64,000 nt of DNA, taken from the NCBI GenBank assembly GCA_003344405.1, contig NOWV01000214.1:1-64000 (forward strand), read 5' to 3'. The notes beneath the pieces were generated by a model that was given only the letters and a program-made list of their open reading frames with translations, did no database searches and was not told the DNA's origin. The translations under genes were made by a program, and so were the position numbers. This document shows, piece by piece, positions 35,905 through 48,192 of the stretch (its first letter is position 1; each line of letters opens with the position of its first letter). The DNA comes from Trichoplax sp. H2. Its lineage: Eukaryota > Placozoa > Uniplacotomia > Trichoplacea.

Positions 35905-37695
35905 GCTTGATTTTACGTTTTGTCTCGTAGATCTTTAGTTGCTTAACACTAGTGCTTCAAAGCCAAAGATACCAAAGACAGTGCTGTAAATTAAAATAGA
36001 TATAGAGAAATTGGTTTCAGAAACGAAATAGGACATTGACATCTTTACGCACAGTCACATTTGTTTCTCACGTCGAATAATAACTAGAAAGACAGTGAAC
36101 GCTGAGCTAATAAGAATTTTCACCGGCACTGATTTGGCAGCAGGTGGATTACTTGACTTCCTATGGTTCATCACTACAGTAATCCATTCTTTTTACCCTT
36201 ACCTACAGTGATGCCACGGTGGTTTAGAAATTATACGTGCTACTTTGATTATGATAAATTGTTCAATGTTAATAACCTATTGACTGCTACCGTTAATTTA
36301 AAAACTAAACTGCGTAGAAGGTACGTACAGTATTGTGTACAATAGTTCTAGATACCTTTTCATTACCTTATTATTTTAAATTAAAAGAAAAAGATTATCT
36401 AACACCGTCATCAGCCTTGAATTTCTTACTATACAGTACAGCAGTTCCATTTATCAGAAATTGTCTTGGGCTGCTAAGCAGCAAAATATCCAATTTTAGT
36501 CTCATTTTAGTGCCAACCATGAAGGTACAGTAGAACGGTATACGACAGATAGTGAGAGTATCTTGACAGAACATGAATACCAATTTTTGAAAAAAAATTG
36601 GTTACGGTATTTTATTGATCAGTGGCTTCTGTCTTGGCTAATGGGCATATTATATAGAGACCCTGATAGAATTGCATCCGAGGATGATCTAAAGTACTTT
36701 GACAAATAATGAACAATTTTTTTTCATTTCGTACAATACTCCTCTAATCCGTTGTCTCGCTTGGCTGATAAGCATTTTAAGAATTATTATCTAAGGGGAA
36801 TAACCCTGCAGGGATCAACATCAATATACGACTCCTCTGTATTATATGTATGTATAAAATCGACTCTCCTATATTACGAATACCAATCTACCGTACACTA
36901 CTGTACTGTATTAGGATCTACGTAATGGACTTTCGCTTGATCCCAATTTTCTACTGATCAGTATCGTCACTTGGATGCTCTGTAGCAATTTATTAGCTTC
37001 ATTTTAACTAAAAGAGAAAAAATACCGGACGACATTATGCAATGTCAACACAGTACAATAGATGCTGTAGTTCCATGTGGTATTAGAAGCCCATTGCAGA
37101 CTATTTGACGCTAAAAGCACATTGATTATTGACCGTCTCCATTAGTAGTCGGGAAGCGAGACCCATACAGGCATTGCTAGCGTTCTCTAAACTCCATTCA
37201 TGTTAGCGATCAATCATGTCATACAATACAGTAAATAAAATACCATAGCGTACTACACTATCCTAAGTTAACAGCGCGACAACTATTTGCCGACAAAGGA
37301 CGAAAACCAATGTCATTTTCCGCCATATTGCGCTGTGACAAATGTGTGGAATTTTGCGCGCGCATTTGAAAGCACCGATCAACAGACAAAAATTAAATCG
37401 CATCTTAGCAACTTTTCTGCTGGTAGGCAGTCAATATAGGATAGGAAAGTATCGGACTACCTTCCAGCAATAATATAAGGATCGAGGCAATTACCTTGCA
37501 GTTGTCAATTTTCTCTTCTTTTTGGCGGCTTGTATTGCTTTGCAAAACTGGAGGATGCCAATTCGACTGTCATATAAAAGTAAGAGTAGAAAGAAAAGGT
37601 TGCAAGCTGCTTTTATACTGGCCAACAGGTTGTTGACGAGTCACACCACTGCCAATGAATAGTATGACGACTGCTTCAAGCTACACACGCTCACT
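35905..37695. other. Intergenic, 5' flank of Argonaute
   Basis: No gene recognised. Short frames at 36163-36345 and 36333-36533 lack motifs. A GC-richer stretch with GCGC steps at about 37318-37375 could be part of a promoter, but nothing shows this directly. Confidence 0.4.
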
Positions 37696-37696
37696 C

Positions 37697-38528
37697 ACGT
37701 TGCATTGTTTACTGCACTGGTGAGGTCTAGTGCAGCTGAAAGAAAATCTTGCATTCAACCTTTGTGCTATTGTACTCCGTTATCAACGTCGACAACTGAA
37801 TGCGACACACAGCCTGTCGTGGTGACGGTTGAAGCGACCCTCTCCTACATTGTTCACTGCCCTGGTGAGGTCTAGTGCAGCTGAAAGTAAAGCTTGCATT
37901 CAACCTTTGTGCTACTCTACTCCGTTATCAACGTCGATAACTGAATGCGACACACAGCCTGTCGTGGTGACGGTTGAAGCGACCCTCTCCTACATTGTTC
38001 ACAGCCCTTGGTGAGGTCTAGTTAGACCTGACCGTCTAGTACAGCTGAAAGAAAATCTTGCATTCAACCTTTGTGCTATTGTACTCCGTTATCAACGTCG
38101 ACAACCGAATGCGACACACACTCTGTCGTGGCGACGGTTGAAGCGACACTCTCATCCATTGTTCACAGCCCTGGTGAGGTCTAGTGCAGCTGAAAGAAAA
38201 TCTTGCATTCAACCTTTGTGCTACTGTTACTCCGTTATCAACGTCGACAACTGAATGCGACACACACTCTGTCGTGGCGACGGTTGAAGCGACCCTCTCC
38301 TCCATTGTTCACAGCCCTGGTGAGGTCTAGTTAGACCTGACCGTCTAGTGCAGCTGAAAGAAAATCTTGCATTCAACCTTTGTGCTACTGTACTCCGTTA
38401 TCAACGTCGATAGGCGAATGCAACACACACTCTGTCGTGGTGACGGTTGAAGCGACACTCGCCTACATTGTTCACTGCCCTGGTGAGGTCTAGTGCAGCT
38501 GAAAGTAAAGCTTGCATTCACCCTTTGA
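37697..38528. repeat. Tandem array, six copies of about 144-159 bp
   Basis: The unit reads GCCCTGGTGAGGTCTAGTGC, AGCTGAAAG, CTTGCATTCAACCTTTGTGC, TACTCCGTTATCAACGTCGA, then GAATGCGACACACA and GACGGTTGAAGCGAC. The phrase ATTCAACCTTTGTGC recurs near 37754, 37898, 38057, 38208 and 38366. Copies are 90% or more alike. Copies 3 and 5 share an extra 18-bp block containing AGGTCTAGTTAGACCT, an inverted repeat. Copies 2 and 6 share AGTAAAGC in place of AGAAAATC. Frames inside it change between copies, so it is not coding. Confidence 0.9.
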
Positions 38529-38622
38529 ACTGTACTGTACAGTACAGTGTACAGTACAGTACAGTACAGTATAGCGTTCTACAGTACTGTATAATACAGT
38601 ACTGTACTGTACAGTATATCAA
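38528..38622. repeat. GTACAGTA microsatellite with palindromic units
   Basis: A run of overlapping TACTGTAC and GTACAGTA units, self-complementary over much of its length, at the end of the sixth tandem unit. Related short runs occur near 46735-46760, 55930 and 57722-57740. Confidence 0.85.
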
Positions 38623-38869
38623 CGTTGGTGAGTGGATGCGAATACCCAACAAGCACTCTGTCCTCGTGACGCTTGCAACACGTGCTTCAACCTTGTAAAA
38701 TATTAAAAAATATATTATTATTATATTATTTATTATTATTATTTGTTTATTTTATTTATTTTATTTACCGATACCCATGCAGCCGTTACTGGTGCATTGC
38801 CTCTGTGCACTATCAGGTATGGAAACGAAGGCGAAGTCGAGGAATGGTGAAAGCATTTCGGTGTCCAAA

Positions 38870-39425
38870 GACATCAATAAATAAGCGTCGATCAATAAGA
38901 AAAGCTTTAAGCAGTATTTCGTTTTGTATTGATTGGGCAGCATTGATGATGGTACCTCACAATTTTTCACTTATTAAACTGTTGCAATGCCTAAGAATGA
39001 CAATGGCAACTTTCTTGCAATGCAATGGATCCTCCGTTTCTTCTAACTAATGAAGAATCGGTAGTAAAGGGTCAGCAATATCAATGGACTTCTAATCAAG
39101 GATTGAAAACCCTACTAAAATAGCTCAAATAAAAAAAAGGTGTTTTCATTTTTGCTGTGATCTCGTATAAATAAGCGTCAATAAATAAGAAGCTTTGAGC
39201 AGTATTCCATTTTGCATTGATTGGATAGCACTGAGGGTACCTCGAAATTTTTCACTTATGAAACTGTTGTAATCCCTAAGAATGACAATGGCAACTTTCT
39301 TGCAATGCAATGAATCCTCCGTTTCTTCTAACTAATGAAGAATCGGTCAATGGGCTTCTTGCTAAGGATTGAAGACCTTTCTAAAATAGCTCAAATAAAA
39401 AAAAATGTTTTCATTTTCGGAGAAA
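38870..39425. repeat. Tandem duplication of about 290 bp
   Basis: AATAAGCGTC..CAATAA..AAGCTTT.AGCAGTATT.C.TTTTG, then CCTAAGAATGACAATGGCAA and TCCGTTTCTTCTAACTAATG, occur at 38881-39140 and again at 39170-39400 with few differences. It forms the well-preserved left end of the older array that follows. Confidence 0.85.
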
Positions 39426-41000
39426 TGCGTAATCTCGTGTGAATTAACAAATAAAATTACGATCATTGTTTTCGCCAGTCCTTGAGAAACTACTCAAGTC
39501 TATGGACTGCATGATCTACTACGTTACAACATGTCTATGATGTTGCGTAAAAGAAAACCCAAACACGAGCATTAGAAGCAAATAAATTCCTTTCATTTTT
39601 TAGCAATCCCCGAGAAATCTGAGAAATTACTACAGCATACTCATGTCCTCAGGATGACACTACAGTACAATGGCTACACTAGAACGATAGGTCTTCTCTG
39701 TAAAGAAATAAATCAATCGAATTACTTTCATTTTTGCCAGCTCTTGCGACAGTATAGACTTGAGAAACCTAAGAAATAGTATTTTATGTCGGAAAGTTTA
39801 TCAGTAACAGATTCCGGATCGACGCGAGAACGTACTTGTAGTCTCGAGTCCTTGTGCCCAAGTCTGAGACTAGGTCATAACCCTTTGTACTCTTTTGCGC
39901 AAATAAATCAAATGGCTTTCATTCTTGAAGCAGTCCCTGGAAAGATAGACACAATATTATAACAACATCATGCCCTTTCTCCTTACGCAAGTACAGGGAC
40001 TACTCAACTTAGATTTCTCCATCTGAAACCTTATTTTCTGTTACGGCTTTTGGAGGGGGAATTCCCGGGGAAATCTTAGTTGAACCGTTCCTGGTAAATC
40101 AATAAAATGGCTTTCATTCTTTAGTAGTCCATGGCAAAGTTCTTGTTCATAGGTCTACGACAGTATATTACTACGTAAAGTTCTTCCTTGCTAACATGCG
40201 TAGTGGATAGTGTGTATTTACAAGTCTCAAAGGATCAAAAGGGCTTCTAGCTTGGCGTTCAAGACAGAAGCGACAATTTTGGACTACTAAATGAAAAAAG
40301 GATTTATAAAATTTTTTAGTTGTCATTAAGAATGTAGCTGTATTCCAACCGATGACACTACATTATAACGTGAAATTCCTACTTGCTATAGTATAACTCG
40401 TGTGTAATATATATAGTATTTGTAGTTGACATTGATAATTAACTTAAGGTTAGCAATGTAGAAGGGCTTCTAACTTAACCTTTAAGATCTACCTAGTAAC
40501 TTGGGCTACTAAAATAATAAAAACAAATAAAAGGAAAACGTTTTTCTATTGCTTTTACAGTCATTGAGAGAGCACATATACTCAAATCTATGGCACTGCA
40601 TTGTGATGTGCAGTTACTCCTTACTAATACGGATTTGTAATATCGACAGGTTTCCGGTTCAGGGCTGAAGGCCTAAGTAGTTGCTATTGTAAATTAACTG
40701 TAGACTATTCAAAAATAAAAAATCAGCGTAAATAAACTAAACTTTTTCATGTTTTTAGTAATCCTAGAGAAAGTACTTGTGCTTCAATCTATGACATTGG
40801 TTTATAATATCAAGTACCTCCTGGCTATCACCTGTACTTGATAGTCAAGATGGACAATGCCATAAGGTTATTAGATTGTGAGAAAGCACATACAAATCCA
40901 AGTCTAGGATACTGTATTACTCGATGAAATTTCTCCGGGTCAATATCATACTACTGTACTTGGGTTTTTGAATCTTGGCTAAATTTTCCTTTTTATACCA
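39426..41000. repeat. Decayed tandem array, about 120-220 bp spacing
   Basis: A phrase AAATAAATCAAATGGCTTTC, ATT, T, .AGTCC.TGG/AGAAA recurs in altered form near 39450, 39582, 39705, 39898, 40097, 40515 and 40728, each followed by a weak copy of CTA.GACA.TA.A.TAC.. It grades into unique sequence toward 41 kb. Confidence 0.55.
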
Positions 41001-41435
41001 AAAGATTACGCCACGACTAATATCCAATGGGTATAATTGCCTAAAGCATAGCTTTAAGCTACAACTCGCTATGATAACTAGTCGATCTTTTGATTCTCAC
41101 ATAACTGCCAGCAAAAAATCCAAGTGAAATGTTCGTACTGTTAGCTCATGCCAATAAAAACTTTCTAAAATCCATAACTAATGCATTCTCAGATCACATT
41201 TTATTATGAAGGCATAACACTCAGTCAATATAGTATGAGAGGTGATTAATTCGTTAACATACCTAGGAATATACTGTACACAGGCGTACGTAGTACTTCT
41301 ATAAAGTTCTAGGGACGTAATTCAACTACAATCCCTAAAATTAACAGCCTATTATGCAATAAAACGGGATTACGGAATAGCAGTATTTACAATTTTTTTA
41401 CAGTGTGCTCATAACAGTATTTATGGAATTGTCAA

Positions 41436-44400
41436 TTACAGACAGTTAAGCAGGAAACATTTCATATCGTCAAGTTCCTTTCTTGTCGTGTTCGAGCTGC
41501 CATAATGAAGGTCAAATAGAGCGATAGCTGCATTAATGGTAGCTAGAGCTTCATTTATTTGTTTACTGTAAAGGAATACAATAATTAAGTTAAAAATAAT
41601 ACGTGAGGTACTAAACATTAGACCATAACACCGTTCATCAATCGTTCTTGAAAACTAGGTCTAATTACAAATTATAAACCTTTATCCACCAGAATAAAAT
41701 GTATAACAAAAGCTACCATTACAGTTACAATCTAAAAATTGATCGATTCTAAAAGCGACTTACCCGTTAAAGTAAAGAAGAGCCAATTTATGTAATTCGT
41801 TTGCATATTCAATACTATTGTTACCATAGATAAACTGGACTGTTTTGACACTTTTGTGGCAAGCCGTGCTTGCACTTTTCCAGTTCCCTTATTTTATGAC
41901 AAATCCAATATAATCAAGTTAGGACAAGCAACAAAATTAACTTAGATTTAGTAAAACCAACATCAAATTCACAAACAACACAGTCCGACAGCATTTAAAG
42001 TGTCGAAATAATCAAGACCTTCCTCATTGATTTCTAATCTAGTCGCCGCAATGTGTATAACTAGTATCCAATCTAAGATGTAAAGCATTAATTACCTATT
42101 TCAGCATATAATTTTGCTAATGAGTCGTAAGTGAAAGAAAGGTCTAAATTGAATTTGTGGAGAAGCTGTAATCGATCTGACAGGCATTCCTTCATAGTTG
42201 CAATACCAGCTAAAACAATAAGCATTTGTATCATACTCTGATCAGTATTAGCTCATATAGCCTGGCTATGATGTATACGTATGTAGATAATATTATTTTT
42301 CGAAATCCGTTGTATAAACCAGAAAATACGAACACCAAGAACGAACTATCTAACAGTTTTCCGTAAATAAAGTTTATTGTTACAAATTAAAATTTTTACC
42401 TTGGATATTACCATCTTCAGATAATTTTTGAGCTCTTAAAAATAGACGATTACATCGTGAAATCTTCTATAAATATGGTATAAAATAATATTAAAATTGT
42501 ATTACCTTACTATACAAGGATAAACTAGTAGCTCATTGTATACTCAACATACTCGTAAAACTTCAGTTGAATCGATTAGCCATTGACAATTCTGGCACCT
42601 ATAAAAAGCCTCATCTTTATCTGTCTGAAAGATTAACTTAGATTAGGCAGACTCTTTGAATAAATAAATTTTTAGCTGCTAGATGGAAACTAACTTGCTT
42701 AACTGGACCATCGCATTTTTTACACTTTAGTGCATTTCCATATAATTCTGCGTTCGATAGATTGCTGTCACTGACAGGATAAAGACAATATACGTACAAA
42801 ATTTTTCGTAGAATGATTTTGAATATTATTCATGAATCTTACTACTAATATCAATCCTAGAAATTAGTTTCACCTCTGACAAGCATCACATGAACAGGTG
42901 AAATAATACTGCTTCAACAGTACATCAATTCTTTCTTTTCGAGTCATATGATTAATATGTGGTCCTTTTCATGAAAAAAAACATTAATATGGTGTTTCGC
43001 TTAGTATACGATTTCTGACATGGAAAGCAACGTTAAACGATACAGAATACATACCGTAGCAGTGTGTGACATCGACATCTTTAGCAATATTACAAGTAGC
43101 CTTGAACGTGATATCTCTTCCTGTGAAACTAGACATTGAAGTTGTCTCATACAAACAGTAAATCCGATATTATTTATAAATTCTATCACAGAGTACACAT
43201 ACGCGTACATTCAGCAGTACAATGTGAAATTCTTATCAAATACTGGAAATTAGTAGATACCTTACAATAGTGTTAGGATTGCAAGAATGATTGAATAAGC
43301 TGGAATTTAGATATAAAGCCAGAGCTATTCTCTCCTGCCGATTTTGACTAACATGGTGCAAATCGTTATATTCTGGGCAAACTACCTTACGCCATTTTGA
43401 GATTGTTACCAATTTAGTAATAGCATGAACATTAGTTCTTAGTTGCTGGATATGCGATACCAACATCAACGCAATATCGATGTTGTTCAAATTCTTAAAT
43501 GCCGGTTGGTATTGATCATTTTTCAAAATTTTATCATCGGTGGATACGTTCAAATCCTGAATCCATCGGATGATTCGTTGACTAAACATGAAGCTCAGAA
43601 AGCAAGATTCCTATAATATTCGGAAAAAATAATTTTAAATCTTTCAGGATTGCTTATTATATTCCGTTAAAACTTTAGAAAATCACAAATATAAAATATG
43701 ATGCTAACAATGTAAAAGTGATTCATTTGTTCCAAGGTATACTTTTCGTGATGATTTAAAAGAGAGCAAGTATTGTAATAGTTTCCTGCAGGGCGTAAGG
43801 ATATAAAAATAGCGTAGCAATGAAGATATGTAAAACTAAAATTCAAGGAATAGCAATGAGTCATACTGGAATTATTAATTCTTCGTTCCACTTTGTTATC
43901 ATTTACATCTGTTAATTTATGTAACCCTTTGGTTAACCATTCATGAGGTTTGGCTCTAATTTTATGGCAACATATGTCTGTATAGGAGAGATTTTTTAAT
44001 TATAGCTCTATTAATCCTTTATGACATTTAATTTGACGAAAGCTTAGGAAACAAATATCAGAATATTGTGTATATATATATTAACAATCATTCACCTAGA
44101 ATTTCAGATCTTGATGAGGAAAGTAAAATACGCAAGCTTAAGCGAGTACCATCGTCAACCTTTATTCAGATATACGTACATGTAAGATCATTCACCTAGA
44201 ATTTCAGATCTTGATGAGGAAAGTAAAATACGCAAGCTTAAGCGAGTACCATCGTCAACCTTTATTCAGATATACGTACATGTAAGATCAAGGTCTATCT
44301 CCAATATTTAATGAAGAATACAAAATATTCCACATAGCAATAAAGGTAAAATAAAATTAAGAGACTTGACTGTAGGTACCTGTTGCAATATTTCAAATGA

Positions 44401-46119
44401 ATGACATTCTATCCAATGGTAAAGCCGCCAAGCTTTATCGCGACAAAGGCTAGAACAATAACAACCTGAAGAACACAAGGGGCACCTAGCATACATGTAA
44501 AATGGGAAAATGAATGATATGCATTTTAGCATAAACTATATTCTATCGTAATGGTAGTTCAATTATTACATACGGTGTAACTGCTACAATTTCTTCATAA
44601 CAATAATCACAATGTAGGTAGTGCCACTTAGAATTTAGGATGGATGCGTACGGTGCCTCTATCATTACAATTTCTCCCTTACTGATGATATTAGCAGCCT
44701 GTAAAATTAAAATATTACGCATCTGAAGCTATATTTAATTCAGCCAGTATAATTCTCCTTTAGAAAGGATATTGCTGTAATCTACTTGTATGTAATATAC
44801 ATGCTTAATTAATGTTAATTAATTTCAACCATAGACATATACGCAAATTCTATTTCATCTTCACCATACCTTATAAGACCGTCCAGCTTCTTTTGAATAG
44901 TGTACTCGCAGTTTATCGGATCGAAAAGGTGTAGCTGTCGATGACAATGACGATTGTGTCAACGGATTTCTGTAGTTACATAGATATACTGTTTGAGTAA
45001 ATTATAATTAGCTGTCATTCTGGATAACAAGTCACATATATCTAATTTACTGATGCAGTTTAGTGTTGCAAAGAGACTTGCGTTTGTCCAATTTACTCCG
45101 TAATTCCGATGGGTAACCAAGTTCCAATGCACTCTCTATGTCTTGTGAACATTCCTGGAGCAAATAGGATAAAAAAGTAAGTAATGAAACGTAACTTTTA
45201 ATAGCAACTAATAGTTAAGATTATATTCTTAACAACATAGTAATCAATGGTATCGACACTCTATTTCAAGTTAACCTTAAACTTTTGTAATTTAAAAAAA
45301 ACAGCTGATCGATTAGCTAAAGCCAGAGCAAGCAATGATGTTGTAGAGGGGTTCGGGGCAAAACATATACTTTTATTATACCAATATAACGCCAAATGAT
45401 CCTCTTTCGATTGGAAGTGTTTATTGCCTTCTAAGCGATATCTTTCTGATTCCTCACGATTTTTACATCTGCAATCGCTGATGCTAGGACGTTGAGTATG
45501 CTCCTCCTTGATACATTTTTCATATTTATCTTTCCATTTTAAAATAGAATCATTATCCCTATAAGGTGATCCACAAGTTAGTCATAGTCTACGTATTTGC
45601 AGGTAAGTATTATACAGTATATGGATCCACAGTTAATAAGGGCTAACTGTGCTAATTAAAATAAAAATTGTCTGCATATTTACGTTTTATATAATGTATT
45701 GAACTACCATCCATTTCAATCTTAATTTATATTATAATAATTATTATCAGTGCACATTATCAGCTCTATGAACTGTAGTAGTTATGTCAAGTAAACTGTA
45801 TTATGCCTTAGCTATTGCAAATTAGTGCAGCAGAAAGAGATCTCACAGCCAATTCTTAAGTTACGATCAGATCAAATAAAGGTTTACATGCAGTAATTGA
45901 GTTACTATCAGCGATATAGCATTATGCTTTGCATAATAAGAGGACTACTTTAAGAACGAGGACTGAACGTAACACGTTTATGCTACTGCTTTTACTTATA
46001 GGATTTACCAATTACCTTAACTTTGCCAAGATGTATTCTATTTTGTCCCTTTCTAATGTTAAGCGGCTATAATCGCTGTCTTGAGTGATATTTTGAATTA
46101 ATTCATCCAGTTTGAGCAT
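41436..46119 (-). CDS. SMYD4: SMYD4-type SET/MYND/TPR lysine methyltransferase
   Basis: SMYD4 proteins combine TPR helices, a MYND zinc finger and a SET methyltransferase domain and act on protein lysines. Start ATG at 46119 (MLKLDELIQNI, exon 46016-46119). TPR follows in about 45276-45558 (REESERYRLEGNKHFQS, ALANRSAVFFKLQ) and about 45070-45160 (DIESALELGYP). The SET start is at about 44580-44700 (AANIISKGEIVMIEAPY). MYND is at about 44381-44490 (CPLCSSGCYCSSLCRDKAW, YHWIEC). SET continues with SLFNHSCNPNTIV (about 43260-43310), FKATCNIAKDVDVTHCYG (about 43050-43140), and post-SET YFTCSCDACQ (about 42880-42970). C-terminal TPR includes FIYGNNSIEYANELHKLALL (about 41765-41850) and EALATINAAIALFDLHYG before the stop. 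The NHSC and CYG motifs of the cofactor site are intact. One exon between MYND and SET is present as two identical copies (44096-44159, 44196-44259). Confidence 0.92.
44091..44290 (-). repeat. Exact 2 x 100-bp tandem duplication containing a SMYD4 exon
   Basis: Bases 44091-44190 and 44191-44290 are identical. Each holds a 64-bp exon (44096-44159 and 44196-44259) encoding VDDGTRLSLRILLSSSRSEI, flanked by AAAG| and |GTGAAT. Because 64 is not a multiple of three, including both would break the frame. It fits the MYND exon (phase 0) and the next exon (phase 1) only if one copy is used. Confidence 0.93.
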
Positions 46120-48192
46120 CGTTGTTAATCTTGCTTTCTCGAACAACCTGAATATTAAGCCTGAAATTCCCAGCTGTAATTTGTAAAGTTGCTACTTTAA
46201 ATTAAATTAAACGTATGCGACATTTTCCTATTGTAAAATAATTTCAATTTCAATAAATGATGGACGTCCAAGAATTTGATTCCCAAAGCCTACCAATGGC
46301 ATTTACAGCTTCCTGTTTGCAATTACAGCTATAATATACAGAATTGCTATCATACGGAAATTTCGATGATTTTGGTACTCTATTACGCACTCCCTCAAAT
46401 TATTCGAGGCCCAATTTAGAGTCATTGAAGCAGACGATGAAGCTTTCAAGATTTTGTTAATCCCAAAAGTTTTTGCAAGTGCTGCTTGCAGTTTCCAACG
46501 AATGCCACACCTATAATTTACTAAGCGATTGCTACACTATACCATACGCCAAATTAGATGCAATATAAGCTCATTTTAGCAGTCATTGCCACTAAATAGG
46601 TGCCAGACTACACGTACTTCGACTCTAATTCCGAATCCCTGTTGAAGGTGCTTGCAGAAGGTTGCCTGCACAAGGTTGCTTGCAGTACGTTGCTTGCAGA
46701 AAGTGCTTGCGGGTTCGCGTTCGTATTTGCAGTACAGTAGACTGTACCGTACAGTACTGTGATGTGTGTACCAAATTGACTGTTCAATACACGACTACTG
46801 TGTTTGTACAGCACATTACCGCTGGGGCTATACTAGAGCTCATTCTACTATAGTAATAACTCACTCAGGGTATAACCATCATGGACTACTGGAAAAATAC
46901 TACTAGATTTTTTTCTAGTAGTCCATGGTACAACCATAGAGGTAAGAGAAATATCTCTATGAGTAGAGTAGATTTTAGAGTACTAAAGGGCCAATTTACA
47001 GATTGTGATGCTGCAGAGTAGGGACATTACTGGAATATAATTATAATTCATCAGCTATTACCATGGTCATCACTCATTTAGGCATAATAAGCTTGGAAGT
47101 GCCAATAGGCTGTTAAAGCTTGTTATTATTATTAATTATCGTAAACTAATTGAATCCGCATTCAGGAAAGTAATAAAGTTTGTATATAGCAATGTCGTAT
47201 GGTAGAGGTATTACTGCACTCTGGTACAAATCTAGCAACAAATAAATTGAATTGGGGTTCATGCATTTGTTGCACAGGTTGAAAATGATATGTCCAACTC
47301 TCGACCATGCCCGTGTTCATCGGACCATAAGTACAGTATGCCCGTAAATTAGTTATAATTCATCAGAATTGATCGCATATTTTGCTACGATTACGGTAAT
47401 ACATCTTATTGCTTCTTGAATACAAGCAGAACAATATAGCATTACCTATTATATTATTTGTCTTATTTATAGTACATAATAAGAATAAAAATGTATGTAA
47501 TGCACTTAAAGTTTGCAATGGCTCATTTACCTCATTTCCTTGCGACAAATAGTCTTTATTTCGAAATTTCTCTAGACTCATCATTAAAGGCATAAACAAA
47601 GGCTTTACAATCATAACAAAATCTATTAATATCGTGACAAATGATCAGGTGTTTGCTACTTTATTTCACGCACAGTCTGCCATTGACTATCGAACACGAT
47701 GATTAATATTAGCGAGTCACTTGTCACTACAATGTGCGATTAAATTACAACAACTTGTACAATTATAAAATTTCATCTGAGATCCACTAGAAAGGGTCTA
47801 ATTCTTACTGTCTTTCTTACATACCCATGCTTCAAAGAAATACGACACGAATTCGTGATATGATTACTTTTCAAATTAAATACACAAATTAAGATTGTAT
47901 GCTGTACACGTAATTGCGATAATTTTGTCTTAGATACAGTAAAAATTTTTAAACATGGATGAGTTGATTTACACGTCAGGATGTCTTCAAGGTGTATATA
48001 TATCATATTCTACCAATTCTTTCTCTATTAAAAAACACGTTACGTGTACTGAATCATGTATTCAGGCTTACATAAATCATTCAACCAAAAGACATATTAC
48101 AAATCTTAGAAAGAAATCAAATAGTGATATGAATTGATGATCCACATTCAGCACACTTTGCTATCCAAAATCCTTTAAACCATGATAAATAT
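46120..48192. other. Intergenic region with short repeats and hairpins
   Basis: Upstream flank of SMYD4 and 3' flank of RFC5. At 46640-46725 a GTTGCTTGCAGAA-like unit is repeated three to four times. Stem-loops lie at 46880-46961. Frames at 47363-47614 (-) and 47955-48137 (+) have no recognised motif. Confidence 0.45.
46880..46961. repeat. Cluster of inverted repeats (stem-loops)
   Basis: CATGGACTACT (46880-46890) pairs with AGTAGTCCATG (46917-46927). A competing inner pair is CTACTAGA (46900-46907) with TCTAGTAG (46914-46921). A third is CATAGAG (46935-46941) with CTCTATG (46955-46961). The role is unknown. Confidence 0.75.

Noticed and set aside
37697-38528. Tandem array as a CRISPR-like array
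   Set aside because: Units are about 150 bp and similar throughout; there are no short repeats with unique spacers, and the DNA is eukaryotic.
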